34,143 nucleotides of DNA, taken from contig JAJYSL010000011.1 in NCBI GenBank assembly GCA_021793595.1, positions 13,262-47,404 on the forward strand, given 5' to 3'. Under the pieces are notes generated by a model that saw nothing but the letters and a program-made list of their open reading frames with translations, had not been told where the DNA came from and did not search any database. The DNA is from Acidobacteriota bacterium (GTDB taxonomy: Bacteria > Acidobacteriota > Terriglobia > Terriglobales > Acidobacteriaceae). The position numbers and the translations under genes are program-made. Positions 17,147 through 25,308 of the stretch are shown one piece after another. How positions within the stretch are numbered: position 1 is the stretch's first letter; each line of letters starts with the position of its first letter.

Positions 17147-18849
17147 CATCCCCGATTCTCAATGGCGACCTGTATGACGCGATCATCGTGGGCTCGGGAG
17201 CCGGCGGCGGCATGGCTGCGTACGTACTGACACATGCGGGTGCGAAGTGCCTGATGCTGGAAGCCGGCGACTGGTACGACACAGCGAAGGATTCGAAATG
17301 GCTGCAATGGGGCTATGACGCAGCGCATCGTGGCGCCTCCAAAACCCCGTTCGGCCCCGGAGGATTTGAGGCCGTCGTAGGTGGCTACAACGTCGAAGGT
17401 GAGCCGTACACCTGCGCGACTGGCACCGACTGGAAATGGTTTCGCTCTCGCATGCTGGGCGGTCGCACCAACGCCTGGGGTCGAATTTCGCTGCGGAATG
17501 GACCGTATGACTTTAAGCCCTACAGCCGCGACGGCAAGGGCTTCGACTGGCCGATCACCTATGAGGAACTCGCGCCCTATTATGACAAGACGGAAGAACT
17601 GATCGGCGTCTTCGGCTCGGCAGAGGGGTTGGAGAATCTTCCGGACGGAAAGTTTCAGCCGCCGCCGACTCCGCGCTGCTATGAACTGCTCATCCAAAAG
17701 GCGTGCAAGGACCTGAAGATTCCATGCATCCCTTCGCGACTAGCAATCCTGACGCGTCCGCTGAACAATCGTCCGGCGTGCCATTATGTCTCGCAATGCA
17801 ATCGTGGGTGCCGCATGGGATCGAACTTTTCTTCGCCGGACGTGCTGCTGTATCCGGCGCAATTGACAGGGAATCTCGAAATCCGTTGCGGCGCGATGGC
17901 GCGGGAAGTTCTAACCGGGCCGGACGGGCGCGCGACGGGCGTTTCGTACATCAACAAGCAATCTGGCGAGGAAGTTCACGTGCGCGGCAAAGTTGTTGTG
18001 CTGGCAGCCAGCACCTGCGAAACAGCGCGCCTGCTGTTGAACTCTCGCAGTGCGCGTTTTCCGAACGGAGTGGCGAATTCCAGCGGCATGGTTGGACGCT
18101 ACCTGATGGATACTGTCATGTCGGATGTGACGGGTTGGATTCCTTCCCTGATGCACCTGCCTGCGCATAACGAGGACGGCGTGGGTGGGATGCATCTGTT
18201 CATGCCGTGGTGGAACTATCAAGAACAGTTGCAGGGCAAGCTTCCGTTTGTGCGCGGGTATCACGTGGAGATTAGCGGCGGACGATGCGGCATGCCGGCC
18301 CCAGGATTGATGACTGGGTCGGAGACATTGCTGGGAGGCGGCTATGGAAAAGAACTGAAGCAGCGCAGCCGCAGCCTGTACGGTTCGCTGGTCAGCTTTC
18401 ATGGCCGCGGCGAAATGATTCCGAACCCGCAGAGCTATTGCGAAATCGACAACAGCAAGGTGGACAAGTGGGGCATTCCCGTCCTGAAATTTCATTTCCA
18501 GTGGAGCGACCAGGAGATCCACATGGCGCGCCACATGCAGGAAACGTTTCAGCAGATTGTGACGACCATGGGCGGCAAGGTCATTGAGTCCTACGGAGCC
18601 GATCAGCAATGGGGGATTTCGGCAGGCGGGATGGGCTTCCATGAGGTGGGCGGCGCGCGCATGGGAAACGATCCGAAGACCAGCGTGCTGAACTCCCATT
18701 GCCAGGCGTGGGATTGCAAAAATCTTTTCATCACGGATGGGTCGCCCTTCGTCAGCCTGTCGGACAAGAACCCTACGCTGACAATTTTGGCGCTGGCGTG
18801 GCGGACGTCGGATTACATCGCCGCACAGGTTCGTACACAGAGCGTGTAG
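17143..18849 (+). CDS. GMC-family FAD-dependent oxidoreductase (dehydrogenase large subunit)
   Basis: A 568-residue flavoprotein that probably oxidises a sugar, sugar acid or alcohol. The FAD-binding dinucleotide fold is at the N-terminus (DAIIVGSGAGGGMAAYVL, then LMLEAGD). The GMC C-terminal domain holds the probable catalytic pair His500 in GFHEVGGARMG and Asn543 in DKNPTLTI. This pattern is that of gluconate 2-dehydrogenase, fructose dehydrogenase and FAD-glucose dehydrogenase large subunits. There is no signal peptide, whereas the next gene encodes a small subunit with a twin-arginine signal, so the two are probably exported as a folded complex. AGGAGG at 17128-17133 supports the start, which overlaps the preceding stop in ATGA. 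The usual tri-haem cytochrome subunit is not encoded next to it. Confidence 0.92.
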   Translation: MTSPILNGDLYDAIIVGSGAGGGMAAYVLTHAGAKCLMLEAGDWYDTAKDSKWLQWGYDAAHRGASKTPFGPGGFEAVVGGYNVEGEPYTCATGTDWKWFRSRMLGGRTNAWGRISLRNGPYDFKPYSRDGKGFDWPITYEELAPYYDKTEELIGVFGSAEGLENLPDGKFQPPPTPRCYELLIQKACKDLKIPCIPSRLAILTRPLNNRPACHYVSQCNRGCRMGSNFSSPDVLLYPAQLTGNLEIRCGAMAREVLTGPDGRATGVSYINKQSGEEVHVRGKVVVLAASTCETARLLLNSRSARFPNGVANSSGMVGRYLMDTVMSDVTGWIPSLMHLPAHNEDGVGGMHLFMPWWNYQEQLQGKLPFVRGYHVEISGGRCGMPAPGLMTGSETLLGGGYGKELKQRSRSLYGSLVSFHGRGEMIPNPQSYCEIDNSKVDKWGIPVLKFHFQWSDQEIHMARHMQETFQQIVTTMGGKVIESYGADQQWGISAGGMGFHEVGGARMGNDPKTSVLNSHCQAWDCKNLFITDGSPFVSLSDKNPTLTILALAWRTSDYIAAQVRTQSV

Positions 18850-18879
18850 CTGCACGCGTTGTGGTTGCAGAGGACACCA

Positions 18880-19515
18880 ATGAAGGACATGGAAAATCCT
18901 GGAGTAACAGAGAGGCGAACGCTTCGTTTTCAGCGGCGTGCCATGCTGAAAATGATGATGGCGCTTCCGATTGCAGGGGTGATGCCGCTTTCGTCGCTGG
19001 CGGCGGAAGTGGCGCAATTACTACCCGAAGCATCGGCGACGCCGAACGGAGCGACTCCATGGAAGCTGCGCGTCCTGACGCCGCATGAGTGGGTGACGGT
19101 TGGCGTGCTGAGTGACTGGGTGATTCCCGCAGATGAAGTTTCCGGTAGCGCCACGGATGCAAGGGTGCCGGAGTTTATCGACGACTGGCTGGATTTTCAA
19201 CGTGGCGATCTGCTGATTGAGATTCGCGAGGGACTGGCGTGGCTCGATGGCGAGTGCCAGCGTAGTTTCAGGTACAACTTTGTGGATTGCAGCTCCACCC
19301 AGCAGCAGCAGATGCTCGACAGGATTGCTTGGCCGGGGAAAGCCGCGTCGCAGGATGCGAAGGCCGTGGCATTCTTCAACCAGTTTCGCGACCTGACACT
19401 GAGCGGTTTCTATACCAGTGAGACAGGAATTCGCGACTTACCGTACATCGGCAACGAACCGCAGGCGGAGTGGCGAGGATGTCCCACCGATGTGCTCGCG
19501 AAGCTGGGAATCTGA
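18880..19515 (+). CDS. Gluconate 2-dehydrogenase subunit 3-like protein with Tat signal
   Basis: The small (gamma-like) partner of the GMC dehydrogenase, 211 residues. The N-terminus carries a twin-arginine signal, QRRAMLKMM at about residues 18-26, followed by a hydrophobic stretch to about residue 45. The mature part begins with LTPHEWVTVGVLSDWVIPADEVSGSA, typical of the family (an iron-sulfur or haem-free helper subunit). In related complexes this subunit carries the flavoprotein through the Tat system. The ATG at 18880 is preceded by AGAGGA at a good distance and is preferred over an in-frame TTG at 18859. It is the last gene of the operon, 30 bases after the GMC gene, and meets a convergent gene downstream. 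No obvious terminator hairpin was found in 19516-19667. Confidence 0.87.
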   Translation: MKDMENPGVTERRTLRFQRRAMLKMMMALPIAGVMPLSSLAAEVAQLLPEASATPNGATPWKLRVLTPHEWVTVGVLSDWVIPADEVSGSATDARVPEFIDDWLDFQRGDLLIEIREGLAWLDGECQRSFRYNFVDCSSTQQQQMLDRIAWPGKAASQDAKAVAFFNQFRDLTLSGFYTSETGIRDLPYIGNEPQAEWRGCPTDVLAKLGI

Positions 19516-19667
19516 CGCGCATTGCGGATCAGACGATTTGCGATGAGTGTAGTCGCGGGCACAATAACTTTCCATGTTGCCATGGTTGCAGAACAATGTC
19601 GCGTACTGCTCGTTGAAATACGTGGAGGCGATGGAAAAACGGCCAGCGTTATTGATACCGACACAGG

Positions 19668-21524
19668 TTATTTCTTTTCCGCCTGCGGCGCGCAAGGCTT
19701 GCCCTGGCACATTGCCGCAGTAATGCCGTTGCCTTCCGTGATGGTATAAATACGGTCGACCGCCCCCAGTTTCAGCGTTTCCCTGGCGCCGCTTGGCCAG
19801 TGGACTTCCACGCTGTCGATGGTAGCGGCGTCTCCAATGCCAAAGTGAACACGCATATCGTTGGAGGAAAGATAGCTTCCGCCGCTGAGAACATCGCCGC
19901 GCTGGCGGATGCCATCCGCTTTCAAGTAGACTGTCGCGCCGACCGCGTCGCGGGGGCTTTTCGGTCCGCCGATCAACTTCAGCTCAACCCAGTGGTGATG
20001 ATCCGGGTTGACGTTGCGCAACAACACCGGCACGCCGTCCATATTGTTGATGACAACGTCGATTTTTCCGTCATTGAAAATGTCGCCAAAGGCCGCTCCA
20101 CGACCGACGCTGACGACTGCGAGCCCAGTCCCTTCCACCGCAGGCACCAGATCGAACTTGCCATTCTTCAGATTGTGAAACAGCAGCGAACGCTCCGCAT
20201 AGCTGGTTCCCCAGTCGGGATGCTGGTCGACGCTGGGATAGACATGGCCATTGACGATCAACAAATCTTTCCAGCCATCATTGTCGTAGTCGAGAAATCC
20301 ATCGGCAAAGCCGACAAAGGGAATGGTGGGCGCGGCGATGCCGGTCTCATAACTGACGTCGGTGAAGTTCCCGGTGCCGTCATTGCGGAAGACCAGCTTA
20401 TAATCGTCGCCGAAATCGGTGTTGACGATGTCCAGATGCCCATTGTTTTCATAGTCGCCGGCGGCAATGCCCATGTTCGCCACCTCGCGGCCGTCGCCGT
20501 TCAATGCATAGCCGCTCTCGAGGCTCTCGTCGGAAAATGTTCCGTTGCCTTTATTGATGTAGAGATAATTTGGGGTGGTATCGTTGGCGACCAGAAGGTC
20601 TGGCTTGCCGTCGTTGTTGACATCGGCGAACAACGCTCCCAGTCCATAGTATCCAGGAGGATCGCTGACTCCGAGCTGCTTGCTGACATCGGTGAAGGTG
20701 CCGTCTCCGTTGTTGTGAAACAGATGGTCGTGTTCCCCTGGAAGTCCACGTGGACCGCACATCACCGGCGTGCCGCGGAATTGGCATGTCTTGTAGTCCA
20801 CCGCTTTCGAACCGGAGACCGGCGGATTCTTATAGTCGTAATGAAGATATCCATCCACAAATAAATCCAGCTTGCCGTCGCCGTCGTAATCGCCAAAGGT
20901 GGCGCCGGTCGACCAGGTACCGATCGTCACGCCAGCCTTCTCCGCAACATCGGTGAAGGTGCCGTCATGGTTGTTGCGATAGAGGCGGTTCTGGCCGTAG
21001 TTGGTGACGTACAGGTCGGGCCAGCCGTCATTGTCAAAGTCGCCGACGGTGCAGCCGAAACCCCAGCGGCCATTGCCCACGCCTGCTTTTGCGGTGACGT
21101 TGGTGAAGGTTCCGTCGTGATTGTTATGAAACAGAGCGGCCTGCGGCGCAGCTTCCTTGCCATCGAGAGCGTTGTAGGTGGAACCACTCACCAGGTAGAT
21201 GTCGAGCCAGCCGTCGTTGTCGTAGTCGAGCAGGCAGACGCCAGGACCCTTCGCTTCGAGAATGAAATTTTTCTCCGGTGTACCGGCGGTGTGATGCCAG
21301 GTGGTCAGCCCAGCCTTCTTAGCGACATCCATAAAGACGATTGGGCCGGTCTTGACGAAGCCGCCCGCAGTGATGGGGCGATGCTGCGAATCGTAAACAG
21401 CCTTCGACGGAGGACCGCTGGCCATGCCGCTCTGCGGCGGAGGGGCTGCATACGCAGATCGAGAGAACGCGACCAAAGTCACGAACGAAATCAGGACACC
21501 CGAAAACAGCCAACGACGCAGCAA
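19668..21524 (-). CDS. CRTAC1-family protein (FG-GAP repeats plus ASPIC/UnbV), second copy
   Basis: A secreted propeller protein of 618 residues with the start chosen here. Calcium-loop repeats include DYDNDGWLDIYLVSG, DFDNDGWPDLYVTNYGQNRLYRNN, DYDGDGKLDLFVDGYLHYD, DVNNDGKPDLLVANDTTPNYLY and DYDNDGWKDLLIVNG. The C-terminal UnbV part reads HHWVELKLIGGPKSPRDAVGA, then VHFGIGDAATIDSVEVHWPSG. I place the start at the TTG at 21524 because GGGGAG lies five bases upstream and the product begins LRRWLFSGVLISF, a clean signal peptide ending AYA. A GTG at 21575 would add 17 polar residues before the signal. It is convergent with the redox operon and divergent from the TPR/FG-GAP gene. It shares its architecture with the operon copy, and the role is unknown. 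Confidence 0.87.
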   Translation of the reverse strand: MLRRWLFSGVLISFVTLVAFSRSAYAAPPPQSGMASGPPSKAVYDSQHRPITAGGFVKTGPIVFMDVAKKAGLTTWHHTAGTPEKNFILEAKGPGVCLLDYDNDGWLDIYLVSGSTYNALDGKEAAPQAALFHNNHDGTFTNVTAKAGVGNGRWGFGCTVGDFDNDGWPDLYVTNYGQNRLYRNNHDGTFTDVAEKAGVTIGTWSTGATFGDYDGDGKLDLFVDGYLHYDYKNPPVSGSKAVDYKTCQFRGTPVMCGPRGLPGEHDHLFHNNGDGTFTDVSKQLGVSDPPGYYGLGALFADVNNDGKPDLLVANDTTPNYLYINKGNGTFSDESLESGYALNGDGREVANMGIAAGDYENNGHLDIVNTDFGDDYKLVFRNDGTGNFTDVSYETGIAAPTIPFVGFADGFLDYDNDGWKDLLIVNGHVYPSVDQHPDWGTSYAERSLLFHNLKNGKFDLVPAVEGTGLAVVSVGRGAAFGDIFNDGKIDVVINNMDGVPVLLRNVNPDHHHWVELKLIGGPKSPRDAVGATVYLKADGIRQRGDVLSGGSYLSSNDMRVHFGIGDAATIDSVEVHWPSGARETLKLGAVDRIYTITEGNGITAAMCQGKPCAPQAEKK

Positions 21525-21834
21525 GAATACTCCCCACTGCGATGGATTGTACCCGAACGCGCGGGCGCAGCGCACCTGCCATCTCTGCCGAGGCCGCGTC
21601 GTTGGTGACGATCATGCCACCGATCGGCATTTCTCCCCCGTCCATTCACGAGGGCAAATATTGCTTCAGCACGCGGGGGCTGGTTTTTGCAGAGATTCAA
21701 AAGTCAACACGCACATTCGTTCCTGTCAATAGCGGACGAATGAAACGCCGCGCACGATCGAAACCCAATTCCTATCTTGTAGACTAAAGGATCGGTGGCC
21801 GTAATCGCAGCGAACCGAGGTCAGTCGTATTTCC
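21525..21834. other. Divergent intergenic region with a candidate operator dyad
   Basis: This 310-base spacer separates two divergent genes for FG-GAP proteins. GGGGAG at 21530-21535 (minus strand) serves the TTG start of the left gene. A perfect 7-bp dyad, CATTCGT at 21714-21720 and ACGAATG at 21736-21742 with a 15-base spacer, is a possible shared operator. A weaker ATGCC/GGCAT pair lies at 21614-21630. I found no convincing sigma-70 promoter, RNA gene or plausible small gene. Confidence 0.35.
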
Positions 21835-24800
21835 ATGCTTCCGCGCATCCAGATCTCCCAGGTTTTCGCCGTTGTTTTTCTCATCACCTCCCTCGCTTGC
21901 GGCGAGGCCGCCCCTACTCCGCAAGCAGACGCCATTCGGTTGAACAACCTCGGCGTGGCGTATATGAACCAGCAGAATTTCAATCAGGCAGAGAAGCTGT
22001 TCAGTTCCGCCGTCGAGAAAGATCCAACGCTGCTGATTGCGCAACTGAATGAGGGCATTGCGCTGCTCAATTCACAGCAACTGTCGCAGGCGAGCACGGT
22101 GCTGCGCAAGGTCATCGCACAAGACCCAAAGAACACGGCGGCGTGGTACAACCTGGGACTGGTGGCGCGTAAAGACGGCAACACTCCACAAACGATCGAG
22201 GATTTCAAGCACGCTGTTGCGCTCGATCCGAACAATGCGGATACACATTATTTGCTGGGCAGCGGCTATCAGCAAAGCAAGGATTACAAGAACGCCATCC
22301 TGCAGTACCAGGCGGCGCTGCGATTGAATGCGCTGCATGCATCGGCGGAGTTCGGGCTGGCGAGGGCCTATCAGGAAACGGGAGCTATGGATGAGGCCAA
22401 GCAGGCCTTTCAACGTTTCCAGCACATCACCGGCGCAAAGCTCGGCTCTCCGATGACGATTTCCTACGGCGAGATGGGCAGCTATTCCATGGCGCGGTCG
22501 ATCCATGTGGCGGAGCCGGAGGTCGGCCCGATGATTCCCGTGCGATTCGTCCGGGAAACCATCGGCAGCGATGCGAAGATGTCGCGGGGTGCGAACGAGC
22601 CAAATGAAGCCGGTGGCGGCGCGTGCATGGTGGATCTGTTCGGCGATGGGAAAACGGCTCTGATCTCGCTGGACGATGGTGCACACGCGATTCATACGTA
22701 TCGCAACGTTGGCGGCCGATTCGAAGAAGTCCCGGCGAACCAGACGGGACTGGATGTGAGCGGTGACGCCATGGCATGCACGGTGGGTGACTTCGACAAC
22801 GATGGTCTTTCTGATATTGCCATCTCGTTGAGCGATCGCGTCATACTCTTTAGAAATTTAGGCCACGGAAAATTCTCGGATGTTACCAAGGTTGTCGGCA
22901 TTACACCGCAGAACAAGCCTGCGGGGCTTACCTTTGTGGACTACGACCACGACGGAGACCTTGATCTGTTTGTGACCGGCAAGCCGTTGGCGGGGGCCGG
23001 CGACCCCAGCGTCTTGTGGCGCAATAACGGCAATCAAACGTTTACCAACGTGACTGGCCCGACGGGACTGGGGGGACACGGAGCAACCCGAAACGCGACG
23101 CTCTCCGACATGAACAACGACCGCGCGGTCGATCTTGTTGTGACCGGCTCAGATCCGGCGCCGACATTTTATGGCAATCCGCGTGAAGGGAAGTTTCGCG
23201 CAACTCCTCTCTTTAGCGATTCCAAGCTGGCGGCGACAAACGGCGTCTACGTTTTTGACTTCAATAAAGACGGATGGATGGATGTCGCGGTCACCCATAC
23301 AGGCACACCCGGCGTGACGCTGTGGCGCAATGTCGACGGCAAGCGCTTTGAGCGAGTGCCGCTGCCGATCGGGGATGCGACGCGCGGCTGGGGTCTGACT
23401 GCGATTGACATTGACAATGACGGCTGGATTGACCTGGCTGTGCTGGTGGATACGGCGCGCGGGGCTGAACTGCGGATACTGCGCAATTGCGGAGCGCGAG
23501 GATTTCAAGATGTAACAGCGGCCGTGGGGCTTGCAAACTTGAAGCTGGATCATCCGCGCGCGCTGCTCGCAGGGGACATCGACGGCGACGGCGATGCGGA
23601 CCTGATCGTGACGCAACTGCACGGCCCACCGGTGCTGCTGCGCAACGATGGCGGCAACAAAAATCATTGGGTTCGGCTGTCGTTCAAAGGATTGGCGGAC
23701 AATAAATCGGCGCTCGGCACCAAAGTAGAAATTTTCTCCGGAGACCTGTGGCAGAAGTGGGAAATTGCGGGCGCCACAGGTTACATGGGACAAGGCGCGC
23801 CGGAGATTCTTGCGGGACTCGGGAATAGAACACATGTGGATATTGTTCGCATGCTGTGGCCGACGGGCGTGCTGCAGGATGAGCTGAAAGTCCCGACCGA
23901 CGCGTTCACGCCGCTGGATGAAATCGATCGCCGTGGCAGCTCGTGCCCGGTGCTGTTCGCCTGGGACGGAAAGAAATATCAGTTCATCACGGACGTGATT
24001 GGCGCGGGCGTCGTCGGGCACTGGATTTCGCCAACGTCGAGAAATATTCCGGATCCCGAGGAATGGATCAAAGTGGCTGGGAGCCAACTGAAACCGCACA
24101 ACGGCTACCTGAGCCTGCGCTTTGGCGAGCCTATGGAAGAGGTCAACTTCATCGACCAACTGCGGCTCGTCGCCATCGATCATCCTGTCGGAACGGAAGT
24201 GTATCCGAATGCGCGCTTCCTTGAAGCTCCGCCATTCCCTGCGGACAAAGTGATCGTCACTAGCGCGGCGCGACCCGTGCTGGCGGCCTGGAACAATCAG
24301 GGTGAAGACGTGCGCGGTCTGCTGCTCGATCGCGATCATCGCTACGTGCACGACTTTACCAACCTGCCTTTTGCGGGCTTTGCCAATCCGCACACGCTGA
24401 CGCTGGACATCGGCGCATGGACGCAGCAGAATCCACTGCGGTTGTTGCTGCACGGCTACGTGGAATATTTCAGTGCATCGTCGATGTACGCCGCCTGGCA
24501 GGCGGGACTGAAGCCCGAGCCGCCCGTGCTGCAAGCGCAGTTGGCGAACGGAAGCTGGAAAACGATTCTGCCGGACATGGGCTTCCCCGCCGGGTTACCG
24601 CGAACAATCACGGTCGACCTGACGGGCAAGCTTCCGGTGGGAACGAGGCGACTGCGCATCGTTACCAATCTGCAGATTTACTGGGATCAGATTCTGGTGG
24701 ATAACGGGCCGGATCGATCCGCGGAAATCCATCGAACCGAATTGCCGCTGGCGCTTTCGACGCTGAAATTTCGTGGCTATCCGGAACAGATTGAGCAGCA

Positions 24801-25308
24801 CAGCCCCGGCGATCTGACCTATCGCTACGACCGTATCAGTGCGACCGGACCATTCGCGCGCCAGCGCGGAGACTATACGCATTACGGCAATGTGACGCCA
24901 CTGCTGAAGTCCGTCGACAACCACTTCGTCATCTTTGGCAGCGGAGAAGATATCGATGCGGAATTTAGTGCGGCTGCACTGCCGCCGCTGCCCGCAAACT
25001 GGAAGCGCGACTACTTCTTCTACGCGAATGGCTATGTGAAGGACATGGATTTCTATGAGGCTTCGCCGTTCACCGTGAATGAAATTCCGTTCCATGGAAT
25101 GAAGTCATACCCATATTCCAGTCCCACCGCGTACCCCATGGATCCGTCGGCGCTGCGATATCGTTTGCAGTGGAATGATCGATTCAACTCCGGTGATAGC
25201 CCTCAGGAATATCTATTCCATTACATGCCGGCGCAATCGACGCCGATCGATCCGGTTTCTGCGCCTACTGCCGCAGCGCATTATTCCGAGATTCAGGGCG
25301 CAAATTGA
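21835..25308 (+). CDS. TPR / FG-GAP / ASPIC-UnbV multidomain protein with large unassigned C-terminus
   Basis: A 1157-residue exported protein. An N-terminal signal sequence runs to about residue 24; the Cys in SLACGEAA could be a lipoprotein site, but the lipobox is poor. TPR repeats cover about residues 25-195 (NNLGVAYMNQQNFNQAEKLF, AWYNLGLVARKDGNTPQTI). FG-GAP calcium loops lie near residues 318, 368, 425, 476, 525 and 582 (DFDNDGLSDI, DYDHDGDLDLF, DFNKDGWMDVA, DIDNDGWIDLA, DIDGDGDADLI). A UnbV-like module is at about 605-690. From about residue 700 a 450-residue part begins with CPVLFAWDGKKYQFITDVIG and contains beta-rich stretches I cannot assign. The TPRs suggest protein-complex assembly. 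The amidase gene is coupled to it by a 4-base overlap. Confidence 0.85.
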   Translation: MLPRIQISQVFAVVFLITSLACGEAAPTPQADAIRLNNLGVAYMNQQNFNQAEKLFSSAVEKDPTLLIAQLNEGIALLNSQQLSQASTVLRKVIAQDPKNTAAWYNLGLVARKDGNTPQTIEDFKHAVALDPNNADTHYLLGSGYQQSKDYKNAILQYQAALRLNALHASAEFGLARAYQETGAMDEAKQAFQRFQHITGAKLGSPMTISYGEMGSYSMARSIHVAEPEVGPMIPVRFVRETIGSDAKMSRGANEPNEAGGGACMVDLFGDGKTALISLDDGAHAIHTYRNVGGRFEEVPANQTGLDVSGDAMACTVGDFDNDGLSDIAISLSDRVILFRNLGHGKFSDVTKVVGITPQNKPAGLTFVDYDHDGDLDLFVTGKPLAGAGDPSVLWRNNGNQTFTNVTGPTGLGGHGATRNATLSDMNNDRAVDLVVTGSDPAPTFYGNPREGKFRATPLFSDSKLAATNGVYVFDFNKDGWMDVAVTHTGTPGVTLWRNVDGKRFERVPLPIGDATRGWGLTAIDIDNDGWIDLAVLVDTARGAELRILRNCGARGFQDVTAAVGLANLKLDHPRALLAGDIDGDGDADLIVTQLHGPPVLLRNDGGNKNHWVRLSFKGLADNKSALGTKVEIFSGDLWQKWEIAGATGYMGQGAPEILAGLGNRTHVDIVRMLWPTGVLQDELKVPTDAFTPLDEIDRRGSSCPVLFAWDGKKYQFITDVIGAGVVGHWISPTSRNIPDPEEWIKVAGSQLKPHNGYLSLRFGEPMEEVNFIDQLRLVAIDHPVGTEVYPNARFLEAPPFPADKVIVTSAARPVLAAWNNQGEDVRGLLLDRDHRYVHDFTNLPFAGFANPHTLTLDIGAWTQQNPLRLLLHGYVEYFSASSMYAAWQAGLKPEPPVLQAQLANGSWKTILPDMGFPAGLPRTITVDLTGKLPVGTRRLRIVTNLQIYWDQILVDNGPDRSAEIHRTELPLALSTLKFRGYPEQIEQHSPGDLTYRYDRISATGPFARQRGDYTHYGNVTPLLKSVDNHFVIFGSGEDIDAEFSAAALPPLPANWKRDYFFYANGYVKDMDFYEASPFTVNEIPFHGMKSYPYSSPTAYPMDPSALRYRLQWNDRFNSGDSPQEYLFHYMPAQSTPIDPVSAPTAAAHYSEIQGAN

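Noticed and set aside
19516..19667. Terminator between the convergent redox operon and CRTAC1 gene
   Set aside because: Only 4-5 bp imperfect stems were visible, with no T run; no support for an intrinsic terminator.
19800..20864. Plus-strand open frame (354 codons) inside the second CRTAC1 gene
   Set aside because: Its Val/Ile/Asp-rich repeats are the mirror of the FG-GAP codons (GAC/GTC periodicity), not an independent protein.
21892..21906. Lipoprotein lipobox at the N-terminus of the TPR/FG-GAP protein
   Set aside because: SLAC lacks the usual Leu at position -3, so a plain signal peptide is equally likely; not annotated as a lipoprotein.
23149..24534. Antisense open frame (461 codons) opposite the TPR/FG-GAP gene
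   Set aside because: Same reasoning: the sense strand holds conserved calcium loops and the UnbV domain, while the antisense product looks random.
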